A DNA stretch of 24,162 nucleotides from CAZCWX01 sp964502465 (GTDB lineage Bacteria > Desulfobacterota > Binatia > Bin18). The position numbers were made by a program, and so were the translations under genes. Shown here one piece after another: positions 1 to 6,150 of this stretch (position 1 is the first letter of the stretch; every line of letters begins with the position of its first letter). The notes below the pieces were generated by a model that was not told the origin of the DNA, did no database searches, and saw only the letters and a list, made by a program, of their open reading frames with translations. The stretch covers positions 1-24,162 of the forward strand of contig CAZCWX010000626.1 in assembly GCA_964502465.1 (NCBI GenBank), given 5' to 3'.

Positions 1-96
1 GACCGACGAGACCTCACCGACCTGACCAAAAAGCGACTCAAGGTCGGCGTTGGTTGCGTTAAAGGGGAGATTCCCGACGAACAGCTTCGTTGCCAT
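1..96 (-). CDS. RRM (RNA recognition motif) RNA-binding protein, N-terminus only
   Basis: The minus strand from the ATG at 96 encodes 32 residues before the window edge. It starts MATKLFVGNLPFN, which is beta-1 of an RRM with the RNP2 motif (LFVGNLPF), followed by a helix-1-like stretch (NADLESLFGQVGEV). This is the standard opening of the small single-RRM glycine-rich proteins found in many bacteria and cyanobacteria, which bind single-stranded RNA and are often cold- or stress-induced. A good Shine-Dalgarno (GGAGGTG) lies about 5 nt upstream of this ATG. An in-frame ATG four codons earlier overlaps the Shine-Dalgarno, so the start at 96 is preferred. The gene is cut by the window, so length and C-terminal tail are unknown. 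A terminator-like hairpin stands immediately upstream. Confidence 0.85.
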   Translation of the reverse strand, partial: MATKLFVGNLPFNATNADLESLFGQVGEVSSV

Positions 97-114
97 GTGC
101 ACCTCCATCGTGCG

Positions 115-157
115 CAAAAAAAGGCCCCGTAAACCCAATGAGTGGGTCCAGGGGCCT
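115..157 (-). terminator. Terminator-like hairpin with U-tract just upstream of the RRM gene
   Basis: On the minus strand the arms AGGCCCC (157-151) and GGGGCCT (128-122) pair perfectly. An inner ACCCA/TGGGT stem stacks on them, and a run of seven T (122-116) follows, so this is a textbook intrinsic terminator shape. The T-run ends only about 19 nt before the RRM start codon. It may terminate the upstream cobW transcript, or act as an attenuator or structured leader of the RRM gene if the promoter lies upstream of it. No convincing promoter is visible in 158-332, which otherwise holds no gene. Confidence 0.7.
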
Positions 158-257
158 CTGACAACTCTCGAACCAACTCACTTTGCCGAACGGAACAAAC
201 CAGACAACAATTTCACGAAGCTTTTTAACATAACTGCAGGCAAAAAAGAAAGAGGCA

Positions 258-274
258 ACCGCAAAAAGAGCACC
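258..274. repeat. 17-nt exact repeat, copy 1
   Basis: AACCGCAAAAAGAGCAC occurs here and again at 23498-23514, in both cases in non-coding DNA upstream of a minus-strand gene (about 160 nt from the RRM start here). No function is recognised. Confidence 0.5.
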
Positions 275-332
275 AAGAAAGTGAAGGGGAGAAAAGAGGG
301 AGAAGGGCTGTTGGTTTCTCTCCGCTTTCGTT

Positions 333-1310
333 TTATTCCATTGGTGTTTTTGGGGGGGACGGCTCAGCGCATGCGAGCACTCCGGCGCGTAAGGCTTCCC
401 GATCGAATCCGTTGCCGATGAATACCACGTGTTCGGGAGGTTCTGGCAATAAATCGACCCACTCCATAGCAAAATCTCCAGCGACATATTGGAACATCCA
501 TTGTTCAGGCGAGTCAGTGAAGCGGACAAAGCCTTTTGCTCGCCAGACACTCGGTGGGAGCGAGTGCACTAGATGTTCGAAGCGCTCACGAACAAGAGCA
601 GTTTGGCAAAGAACCGTAAGGGTGTGAAAGTGGTCGTGCGTTGGTGGTTGTTGGGAAGGAACCGACGCGCGGGAGATTTCTCCTGCTTTGTGGAGTATAC
701 GATCATAGTCCATGACCCCTCGTTCCGTGAGAAAGATCTCTGCCCGTGGATTGAGGTGTCGGACCTGAGAAACTAGGGTGTCTAATATATGTCTGTCTGT
801 TACGTCACACTTGTTGATAAGAATGAAGTCGGCCAGTTCGGTCTGTTGACGGATACCAGAGTGAACTGCTTCGGCAAAATGCGCGAAGTTCACGGGGTCG
901 AGAACGGCGATGAGTGAGGCGAGCCGCACCACTGGTAAGACTTCTTCTTTGGTGGCCTGATCGATGAGTTCGACTGGGTCTGCGAGTCCTGTTGCCTCGA
1001 TGAAAATTACATCTGGTTTGAGGGCGGCGACTTCTTGGAGCGCCAGGCCAAGAGTGCCACCAATCGTACAGCAAATGCACCCGTTGGTCATTTCCCGCAC
1101 AGTGTACCCTTGGCCACGAAGTAGCTCACCGTCGATATTCACTTCTCCATACTCGTTCATCATGATGGCTGGTTTGAGTCCGTTCGTGAGGCAGTGATCG
1201 AGCAAACGCTGCAGCAAGGTGGTTTTGCCGCTACCAAGAAAGCCAGAGATCAAGTGAATAGGAATCCGGGCAGTATCCACGAAAACGATGCGTTCTTTGT
1301 GCTTGTCCAT
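333..1310 (-). CDS. CobW/COG0523-family metal-binding GTPase
   Basis: 325 aa, full length for the family. Visible motifs in order: Walker A GFLGSGKTT (residues 23-31), the family's metal-binding CxCC motif as GCICC (77-81), the Walker B-like region EATGLADP (105-112), the guanine-specificity motif NKCD (166-169), a short His-containing stretch (THDHFHT, 224-230), and a C-terminal CobW_C domain with VWRAKGFVRF (255-264). COG0523 proteins are cytoplasmic GTPases that deliver metal, usually zinc but also cobalt or iron-related, to client enzymes. The client cannot be told from this context. There is no cobalamin or nitrile hydratase gene nearby, so the name cobW is not justified. The Shine-Dalgarno before the ATG is weak. 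The upstream gap carries inverted repeats that may be regulatory. Confidence 0.9.
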   Translation of the reverse strand: MDKHKERIVFVDTARIPIHLISGFLGSGKTTLLQRLLDHCLTNGLKPAIMMNEYGEVNIDGELLRGQGYTVREMTNGCICCTIGGTLGLALQEVAALKPDVIFIEATGLADPVELIDQATKEEVLPVVRLASLIAVLDPVNFAHFAEAVHSGIRQQTELADFILINKCDVTDRHILDTLVSQVRHLNPRAEIFLTERGVMDYDRILHKAGEISRASVPSQQPPTHDHFHTLTVLCQTALVRERFEHLVHSLPPSVWRAKGFVRFTDSPEQWMFQYVAGDFAMEWVDLLPEPPEHVVFIGNGFDREALRAGVLACAEPSPPKTPME

Positions 1311-1313
1311 AGA

Positions 1314-1327
1314 GAAATCATTATTTC
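1314..1327. promoter_or_regulatory. Short inverted repeat just upstream of the CobW-family gene
   Basis: GAAAT-N4-ATTTC is a 5-bp inverted repeat lying 4-17 nt before the cobW-like start codon, where a Shine-Dalgarno would be expected. COG0523 genes are often controlled by a zinc repressor (Zur), whose sites are longer AT-rich palindromes. This site is too short to be called a Zur box. It is recorded only as a candidate operator. Confidence 0.25.
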
Positions 1328-1380
1328 AGGACCGTTGGCTCGGAGGAAGGGAGGAGGCGGGGAGAGTGCCCCCTCGGGGA

Positions 1381-1416
1381 ATCTAGGCAAGGAAAGGAGG
1401 GGAACCCTGCCTAGAT
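1381..1416. repeat. 9-bp inverted repeat between the tetR and cobW-like genes
   Basis: ATCTAGGCA (1381-1389) and TGCCTAGAT (1408-1416) are perfect inverted repeats with an 18-nt purine-rich loop. A second small GC hairpin (CCCC/GGGG) lies next to it around 1370-1379. Together they could form a terminator for the tetR transcript, although no U-run follows, or a structured leader for the cobW-like gene. The 131-nt gap contains no ORF. Confidence 0.5.
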
Positions 1417-1441
1417 CAGGAATAGCACGTTAGGTAACCTG

Positions 1442-2074
1442 TTAGGATTTGTCCATACTTCCTTGTGGGTGCTGGGTGGGGGGTGCGGCGAGCCCGTGCA
1501 AAACAAAATCGGTCATCGTCTCCGCCATCTCTTCTACTGATGGTCCCTCTTGTGCGATCCACCACGACACAACCTGGGCGGACATCCCAACCAGAGCATT
1601 GGCGACTGTTTCTGGATGGAGAGGACGAAATATGCCCTGGTTGATCCCCTCAATGACGTTGTTGGCGGCGTCAGTCACGAACATCGCGTACACTTGTCGT
1701 AAGAGTTCGTTGAACGTGTTGCCATGGCCAAAGATGATCGTCAGCAACTCTCGATTGTCCTGCGCGAAATGGAAAAAAGCGTAGTGGGCAGCACGGAGTT
1801 TTTCCCTATGGCCATCCACCTGTGCTCGTGCGTGATCGATCTTTTCCTTCAACACGCGAGCGGTGTCGTCGACCAATTCCAGAAAAAGAGTATCTTTTGT
1901 TGGATAATGGAGATAGAAAGTGCCCACACCGATGTCGGCTGCGGCGGCAATATCTACGATTTTGGTGTTGTGGTACCCTTTTTCTGCGAGTATTCTTTTC
2001 GCTGCGGCTAACAGCTCCTGCCGAGTTTTTTCTTTCCGCCGCTGGTAGCGGTTGAGATCTGTCACCGAAGCCAT
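1442..2074 (-). CDS. TetR/AcrR-family transcriptional repressor
   Basis: 210 aa from the ATG at 2074 (MASVTDLNRY). The N-terminal DNA-binding domain runs from about residue 11 to 60, with the helix-turn-helix ending in the classic TetR pattern DIAAAADIGVGTFYLHYPTK (41-60). The rest is a helical ligand-binding and dimerisation domain with no assigned ligand. An upstream TTG at 2140 would lengthen the protein, but it lies inside the -35 box of a near-consensus promoter, so the downstream start is favoured. No clear Shine-Dalgarno precedes it. A perfect 14-bp palindrome covers the predicted transcription start, implying autorepression. Likely targets are its own gene and perhaps the downstream cobW-like gene. 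Length is typical for TetR regulators (190-230 aa). Confidence 0.93.
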   Translation of the reverse strand: MASVTDLNRYQRRKEKTRQELLAAAKRILAEKGYHNTKIVDIAAAADIGVGTFYLHYPTKDTLFLELVDDTARVLKEKIDHARAQVDGHREKLRAAHYAFFHFAQDNRELLTIIFGHGNTFNELLRQVYAMFVTDAANNVIEGINQGIFRPLHPETVANALVGMSAQVVSWWIAQEGPSVEEMAETMTDFVLHGLAAPPTQHPQGSMDKS

Positions 2075-2076
2075 AT

Positions 2077-2092
2077 TTGAATACAAGTTCAA
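2077..2092. promoter_or_regulatory. Second TetR operator candidate
   Basis: TTGAA-N6-TTCAA lies immediately upstream of the tetR start codon and downstream of the 14-bp palindrome. It may be a second half-site or operator, but a 5-bp arm could also be chance. Confidence 0.3.
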
Positions 2093-2095
2093 CGG

Positions 2096-2109
2096 TGAAT
2101 AATTATTCA
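2096..2109. promoter_or_regulatory. Probable TetR operator (14-bp perfect palindrome)
   Basis: TGAATAATTATTCA is a perfect palindrome. It begins 3 nt after the -10 box, so the expected transcription start (about 2105) lies inside it. Bound repressor here would block its own promoter, the usual arrangement for TetR autoregulation. Confidence 0.6.
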
Positions 2110-2111
2110 TT

Positions 2112-2140
2112 TTTATAAAAATTAATCGCCCCATTGTCAA
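2112..2140 (-). promoter_or_regulatory. Strong sigma70-type promoter of the tetR gene
   Basis: Minus-strand TTGACA (2140-2135), a 17-nt spacer and TATAAA (2117-2112) give a perfect -35, a 5/6 -10 match and ideal spacing. It lies in the gap after the Gfo/Idh gene and drives tetR, and possibly the cobW-like gene behind it. Confidence 0.8.
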
Positions 2141-2187
2141 GCTGAGAGAGGCTTTCTCTTTTCCTCGTGAAGGCGAGCTGGTATAGG

Positions 2188-3195
2188 CTAAGGCTTTCTG
2201 AAGAAAGGAGCCTCACCGTGCGGCAAGAGGACCGTTTGGCCACTGCTCGCGGACCGGTAGCACGCCTCAGCAATGGCAACCGCTCGTACCCCATCCTCTA
2301 CAGTGATAGGGAAGGGAGCGCCAGTGCGTATCCCTTCCACAAAGGCTCTGAGTGTTTCTCGCACCGTGGGTACGGGAGGCTCGACGGGTAATGGCATCCG
2401 TGCATTGCCCTGAATGAGATACGCAAACCCATGGGTATGATCGCCAACCAGTTGCCCATTTGCTCCAGATAATTCGATCAGACCGGAACGGCTCTGAGTT
2501 GAGCGCGAACCGATGATCGCTCCTTGCAAGATCGGATCCTTCAAACGGCACATCATCGAAAAATTGTCCTCGGTTTCTTTGGTGAACACCTGGGATGTGT
2601 AGCACCAGACGTCTTCCACTTCACTCCCACTGAAAAAGCGTAAGAGATCAAAACTGTGGACGCCAGTGTGCAGGATAATCCCGCCGCCGCTTTCGACTTT
2701 GCGGTCAAGCCACGCCAGTGGTGATGGCTCGAAGCGCTGACTCAAAAAAAGCGAGTGAAGAGGAGCGATCTCTGGCAGATGTGCTTTGAGCGTCTGTATG
2801 GTACTGTTGAAACGCAAGGTGTGAGCGACCATACACCGTACTCCGCTGGTCATGACAAGGTTGCGGAGGTGCCAAGCGCCGGCGGTGCTAATGGCAAATG
2901 GCTTTTCGATGAGCAGGTGTTTGCTTTCTTGACACGCCGCCTCAACGACTTGTTCATGTAAGGCCGGAGGAACGACGACCACAACTGCGTCGAGGTGCTT
3001 ATCAGCGAGCAACTGGTGATAGTCGGCATAATAAGCGCATCCATACGTCTGCGCGATTTTTTCACCTTCGTCTCGATTGCGTCTACAGATGCCTACCAGT
3101 TCCGCTTCTGGAATATCCTCGATGATGTGTTTGGCATAACGGCGACCGTGTTTGCCGGTACCAATAAGCCCAAAGCGTAGCGGTTTCATGGGCAT
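2188..3195 (-). CDS. Gfo/Idh/MocA-family NAD(P)-dependent oxidoreductase
   Basis: 335 aa, full length for the family. The N-terminal Rossmann fold has GLIGTGKHG (9-17), and EKPF (97-100) carries the conserved catalytic-site lysine K98. The second domain has the family's GGG...GVHSFDLLRF segment around 170-187, with H180 and D183 in the conserved positions. The residue usually Asp in DxGxH is His176 here (HTGVH). These enzymes oxidise or reduce sugars, inositols or related hydroxy compounds using a bound nicotinamide cofactor; the substrate cannot be read from sequence. Two possible ATGs (3195 and 3189) are equivalent in practice and neither has a strong Shine-Dalgarno. The gene is divergent from the Nudix gene and ends 48 nt before the tetR promoter. 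Confidence 0.88.
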   Translation of the reverse strand: MPMKPLRFGLIGTGKHGRRYAKHIIEDIPEAELVGICRRNRDEGEKIAQTYGCAYYADYHQLLADKHLDAVVVVVPPALHEQVVEAACQESKHLLIEKPFAISTAGAWHLRNLVMTSGVRCMVAHTLRFNSTIQTLKAHLPEIAPLHSLFLSQRFEPSPLAWLDRKVESGGGIILHTGVHSFDLLRFFSGSEVEDVWCYTSQVFTKETEDNFSMMCRLKDPILQGAIIGSRSTQSRSGLIELSGANGQLVGDHTHGFAYLIQGNARMPLPVEPPVPTVRETLRAFVEGIRTGAPFPITVEDGVRAVAIAEACYRSASSGQTVLLPHGEAPFFRKP

Positions 3196-3271
3196 AAACG
3201 ATACGTGATTTGTGCGGGCGAGGGTAGGGGCGAAGCCTGTGCGAGGAAGGAACTGCTTGTATATTCTGATT

Positions 3272-3299
3272 TTGTGAGGGTAAACTGCACCTCTACAAT
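3272..3299 (+). promoter_or_regulatory. Candidate promoter for the Nudix gene
   Basis: TTGTGA (3272-3277), a 16-nt spacer and TACAAT (3294-3299, 5/6 match) lie in the divergent gap. Predicted transcription would begin near an in-frame ATG at 3306 and upstream of the preferred ATG at 3339. The -35 is poor, so confidence is low. Confidence 0.3.
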
Positions 3300-3338
3300 T
3301 TGCCTATGCTGCGGCTACATGGTAGCTTCCTTCCTCAT

Positions 3339-3764
3339 ATGGCTACTCCGCGTAACCCTGCTCCTACGGTTGACATCATTATCGAATTGGACAGGGGAGG
3401 GATTGTGTTAATCCGCCGTAAAAATCCGCCTCCTGGCTGGGCGCTCCCCGGTGGTTTCATTGACTACGGTGAGTCAGCCGAAGAGGCGGCGGTGCGGGAA
3501 GCCTTGGAGGAGACCTCTCTCAACGTTCAACTCGTTGAACTGCTCCATGTGTATTCTGATCCGCAACGCGACCCACGCAAACACACCATGGCCACCGTGT
3601 TTATTGCTCGGGCGAGCGGGGTTCCTGATGGCGCTGACGATGCCGCCGAGGCAGCAGTATTTCACGAGCACAATCTGCCTGCCCCACTCGCATTCGATCA
3701 CGCCAAGATTTTGCAAGACTACTTTACCTATAAACGGACTGGCCAGAGGCCACGGTATAGCTAG
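3339..3764 (+). CDS. Nudix hydrolase
   Basis: 141 aa from the ATG at 3339 (MATPRNPAPTVDIIIEL). The Nudix box spans residues 39-61: G39, E45, then R53-E54 and E57-E58, which match the GX5EX7REUXEEXGU consensus and supply the Mg-binding glutamates. The conserved glycine near the end is Ser60 (EETSL instead of EExGU). The start of the domain and the box (GWALPGGFIDYGE) resemble ADP-ribose and NUDT1-like clean-up pyrophosphatases, but substrate cannot be assigned. In-frame alternatives at 3300 (TTG) and 3306 (ATG) would add a few residues; no start has a recognisable Shine-Dalgarno. The gene converges on the aminotransferase gene with a 20-nt gap. Confidence 0.88.
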   Translation: MATPRNPAPTVDIIIELDRGGIVLIRRKNPPPGWALPGGFIDYGESAEEAAVREALEETSLNVQLVELLHVYSDPQRDPRKHTMATVFIARASGVPDGADDAAEAAVFHEHNLPAPLAFDHAKILQDYFTYKRTGQRPRYS

Positions 3765-3784
3765 GAACGAAAGTGATAGGGGCT

Positions 3785-4984
3785 CTACAGGCTACCTAAC
3801 CGTTTCAGTGCCGCCTCGATCTGGTCAAGCCCTTGCTCCAAATTTTGCATCGAGGTGGCATACGAAATACGCAGGTGATCAGGCGATCCAAACCCTTCAC
3901 CTGCTACGACTGCAACTTTTGCCTCTTGCAACAAATAGAGCGAAAGGGCCATCGCGGACGTGATGGTGTTGTCTTGCCACTTGGCACCGAAGTAGGTGGA
4001 CACACGCGGAAACACGTAAAATGCCCCCTCGGGCAGGGTACAGGCAATCCCTGGTATCGCCCGCAACCGCTGTACGACATAGTTGCGTCGTTTGGCGAAC
4101 TCCTTCGCCATGATACTGACCGGCTCTTGGTCGCCGGTCAACGCAGCAACCGCTGCTGCCTGGGTAATCGAAGTGGGGTTCGATGTACTCTGACTTTGTA
4201 ACGTTTCGATTGCGCCAATCACCTCACGCGGACCCGCCGCATAGCCAAGCCGCCAGCCAGTCATCGCATAGGTTTTCGACACCGAATTGGCAACCAAGAC
4301 CCGATCGCGCAAATGTGGCTTCAGCGTCAGGAGGTGAGGGCAGCGTGGAGTATCATACAGAAACTTCTCATAGACGTCATCAGAGATGACGATGAGATGA
4401 CTCTGCTCGACAACGTCAGCAAGCTGTCGGAGTTCGTCTTCACTGTATGCCGCCCCAGTCGGGTTCGATGGGCTGTTTAACAGCAGTGCCTTGCTTTGTG
4501 GGCCAAGCGCTTTCTGGAGTTGCGGGGCGGTAATCTTGAACCCCGTCTCTTCGGTTGTCGGCAGCAACTTGGGTTGCCCACCGGCCAGGATCACCATGTC
4601 TGAGTAACTGACCCAGTATGGTGCCGGGATCAGGACCTCGTCGCCTTCACCGAATAAAGCGTGGAAGGCGTTAAAAAGAGTATGCTTGCCGCCGCAGTTG
4701 GCGGTGACCTCTTGTATAGAGTAGGTGAGGCCATTGTCGCGTTGCAGTTTGGTGATAATGGCTTCTTTCAATTCGGCTGTGCCACCGACCGGTGTATATT
4801 TGGTCTTCCCCTGTTTCAGAGCAGTGATCGCGGCGTCTTTAATGTGTTCGGGAGTATCGAAGTCTGGCTCTCCAGCGCCGAAGTCGATGACTGCGATCCC
4901 TTGGCGACGTAAGGCGGCGACCTGGACGGTGACCATCAATGTGGGAGAAGGTTTAATCAGTTGTAAGCGTTTAGCAAGATTCAT
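3785..4984 (-). CDS. Class I pyridoxal-phosphate aminotransferase (aspartate/prephenate type)
   Basis: 399 aa, matching subgroup I-beta aspartate aminotransferases of Thermus/Rhizobium type. Visible: DFGAGEPDFDTP near the N-terminus (34-44), GGKHTLFNA (98-106), SNPTG (173-177), and the PLP-lysine motif SVSKTYAMTGWRLGYA (234-249) with K237. It transfers the amino group between aspartate/glutamate and 2-oxo acids. Some I-beta enzymes also aminate prephenate to arogenate, which would link it to the pheA-tyrA block in this window; that is an inference. It lies downstream of coaD on the same strand, separated by 105 nt containing a hairpin repeat, so it is probably not tightly coupled. The Shine-Dalgarno is weak. 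Confidence 0.92.
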   Translation of the reverse strand: MNLAKRLQLIKPSPTLMVTVQVAALRRQGIAVIDFGAGEPDFDTPEHIKDAAITALKQGKTKYTPVGGTAELKEAIITKLQRDNGLTYSIQEVTANCGGKHTLFNAFHALFGEGDEVLIPAPYWVSYSDMVILAGGQPKLLPTTEETGFKITAPQLQKALGPQSKALLLNSPSNPTGAAYSEDELRQLADVVEQSHLIVISDDVYEKFLYDTPRCPHLLTLKPHLRDRVLVANSVSKTYAMTGWRLGYAAGPREVIGAIETLQSQSTSNPTSITQAAAVAALTGDQEPVSIMAKEFAKRRNYVVQRLRAIPGIACTLPEGAFYVFPRVSTYFGAKWQDNTITSAMALSLYLLQEAKVAVVAGEGFGSPDHLRISYATSMQNLEQGLDQIEAALKRLGSL

Positions 4985-5003
4985 AACGCCCTACATCTAC
5001 GTC

Positions 5004-5088
5004 GCCCTTCGACCGGCTCCAGGCAAGTGGGCAAAGGGGCAGGGTGGTGTACTCAAACGTTCGGGCTGCGTATGTCGAAGCCTGAACG
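5004..5088. repeat. Degenerate inverted hairpin pair (third copy of the CTTCGAC repeat)
   Basis: The first unit (5004-5024) has the core CTTCGACCGGCTC. The second unit is inverted (5058-5088): arms CGTTCGGGCT and AGCCTGAACG pair 10 bp with one G-T wobble, with a loop of 11 nt carrying GTCGA. On the minus strand the second hairpin starts 2 nt after the coaD stop codon, so it may serve as the coaD terminator, although no long U-run follows. Layout and span match the clearer copies at 8213-8303 and 21360-21449. Confidence 0.6.
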
Positions 5089-5089
5089 G

Positions 5090-5581
5090 TTACTTCTTGG
5101 CAAATTTTTCTTTCATCCGTTTGGCAACGTGCGGCGGGACAAGACCGTCCACGCTGCCGTCCAAGCTGGCAATTTCTTTCACCAGACGTGCAGCGGTATA
5201 GAAATGCGCTGCACCGGTCATCAGAAAAATGGTTTCGATCTGGGGCTTCATGTGTCGGTTCATGAGCGCCATTTGAAACTCATAGTCGAAATCTGAGACC
5301 GCGCGCAGACCGCGAATGATGATCGCTGCCTGTTTCTTTTCGACATAATCGACGAGCAAGCCGTGGAAATTGTCGTACAGTACACGGTCGCCAACGTCCG
5401 TCAACTCCTCGCGGAACATGTCAACGCGTTCCTGTGGGGTAAAGAGAAAATTATCTTTTTGGGGATTGTACACAACCGCAACCACCACCTCATCAACAAT
5501 CTGTAAACTCCGACGGATGATGTCGATGTGTCCGTAGGTGGGTGGGTCGAATGATCCGGGATAAATTGCCCGCTGTTTCAC
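5090..5581 (-). CDS. coaD: Phosphopantetheine adenylyltransferase
   Basis: 163 aa from the GTG at 5581, the usual CoaD length. It transfers AMP from ATP to 4'-phosphopantetheine, the penultimate step of coenzyme A synthesis in the cytoplasm. Visible: AIYPGSFDPPTYGHIDII (5-22) with the nucleotidyltransferase T/HxGH motif as YGH, and RGLRAVSDFDYE (90-101). The usual C-terminal ISSSxVKE motif reads YTAARLVKE (128-136), so the serines are replaced. GAGGAGG lies 4-5 nt before the GTG, and the GTG overlaps the rsmD stop (GTGA), which fixes the start against a longer in-frame ORF beginning at 5710. The overlap implies translational coupling to rsmD. The divergent motif is odd, but the rest of the protein is clearly CoaD. 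Confidence 0.92.
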   Translation of the reverse strand: MKQRAIYPGSFDPPTYGHIDIIRRSLQIVDEVVVAVVYNPQKDNFLFTPQERVDMFREELTDVGDRVLYDNFHGLLVDYVEKKQAAIIIRGLRAVSDFDYEFQMALMNRHMKPQIETIFLMTGAAHFYTAARLVKEIASLDGSVDGLVPPHVAKRMKEKFAKK

Positions 5582-6150
5582 GCGGCCTCCTCGCCTTGGT
5601 GCAGGTAAAAGGATACCCCGGTTGTGCCGTAACGGCGACGGTCCGTCAATACCAAGGGGGCGTATTCCAGAACTCCTTCCTCTTGCAAGCTGTGTTCGAC
5701 CACGACCCACGCACCGGGTTCCAGGATAGGACTCTGCGCCAAGAGTCGTAAGGTCTTATCAATCCAGCCCTCATCGTACGGCGGGTCAAGAAAGACCCCG
5801 GCAAACCGCCACTTTTGGCCTTCTGCCACTTTGATGCCTTTGGCCGCATACGCACGAAGGATACGCCCGCGGCGGCGTAGTCCGGTCAGGGTAAGATTGG
5901 TGTGAATCACGCGTTGGGCTTCAGGGCTGGGGTCAACGAACACGACAGAGTGGGCGCCACGACTCAGCGCTTCAATACCGAGAGCCCCGGTTCCAGCGAA
6001 CAGGTCAAGAATCGTCGTGTCTGTGAGAGGAAAACGACTAGCAAGGATATTGAAAATCGCTTCTCTGACTTGATCGGCGGTGGGCCGCAGCTTGTATCCT
6101 TTCGGAACTTTGAGATGGAGCCCACCAGCCGAGCCGGAGACGATGCGCAT
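5578..6150 (-). CDS. rsmD: 16S rRNA (guanine-N2) methyltransferase RsmD
   Basis: 190 aa, typical RsmD length. The family methylates G966 of 16S rRNA (E. coli numbering) with S-adenosylmethionine. Visible: MRIVSGSAGG start, LRPTADQVREAIFNIL (21-36), SAM-binding motif DLFAGTGALGIEALSRGA (49-66), the acidic end of beta-2 (VDPS, 72-75) and the catalytic DPPY (122-125). The ATG shares one base with the thiolase stop (TAATG), and the stop overlaps the coaD GTG, so thiolase, rsmD and coaD are translated as a coupled chain. The rsmD-coaD pairing is common across bacteria; the upstream thiolase is not part of the standard arrangement. Confidence 0.95.
   Translation of the reverse strand: MRIVSGSAGGLHLKVPKGYKLRPTADQVREAIFNILASRFPLTDTTILDLFAGTGALGIEALSRGAHSVVFVDPSPEAQRVIHTNLTLTGLRRRGRILRAYAAKGIKVAEGQKWRFAGVFLDPPYDEGWIDKTLRLLAQSPILEPGAWVVVEHSLQEEGVLEYAPLVLTDRRRYGTTGVSFYLHQGEEAA

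Noticed and set aside
59..550. 163-aa minus-strand ORF overlapping the cobW-like gene
   Set aside because: Its first part is a shadow of the CobW C-terminus in another frame and it runs through the hairpin. It has no family features.
1314..1327. Zur box upstream of the CobW-family gene
   Set aside because: The arms are only 5 bp and the sequence does not match the longer Zur palindrome; kept only as an unnamed candidate operator.
2103..2140. Upstream TTG start of TetR at 2140
   Set aside because: That codon lies in the -35 box of the promoter, so it would be upstream of the transcript start.
5582..5710. 43-residue extension of CoaD
   Set aside because: It is rsmD coding sequence in another frame. 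The GTG at 5581 has its own Shine-Dalgarno and gives the normal CoaD length.
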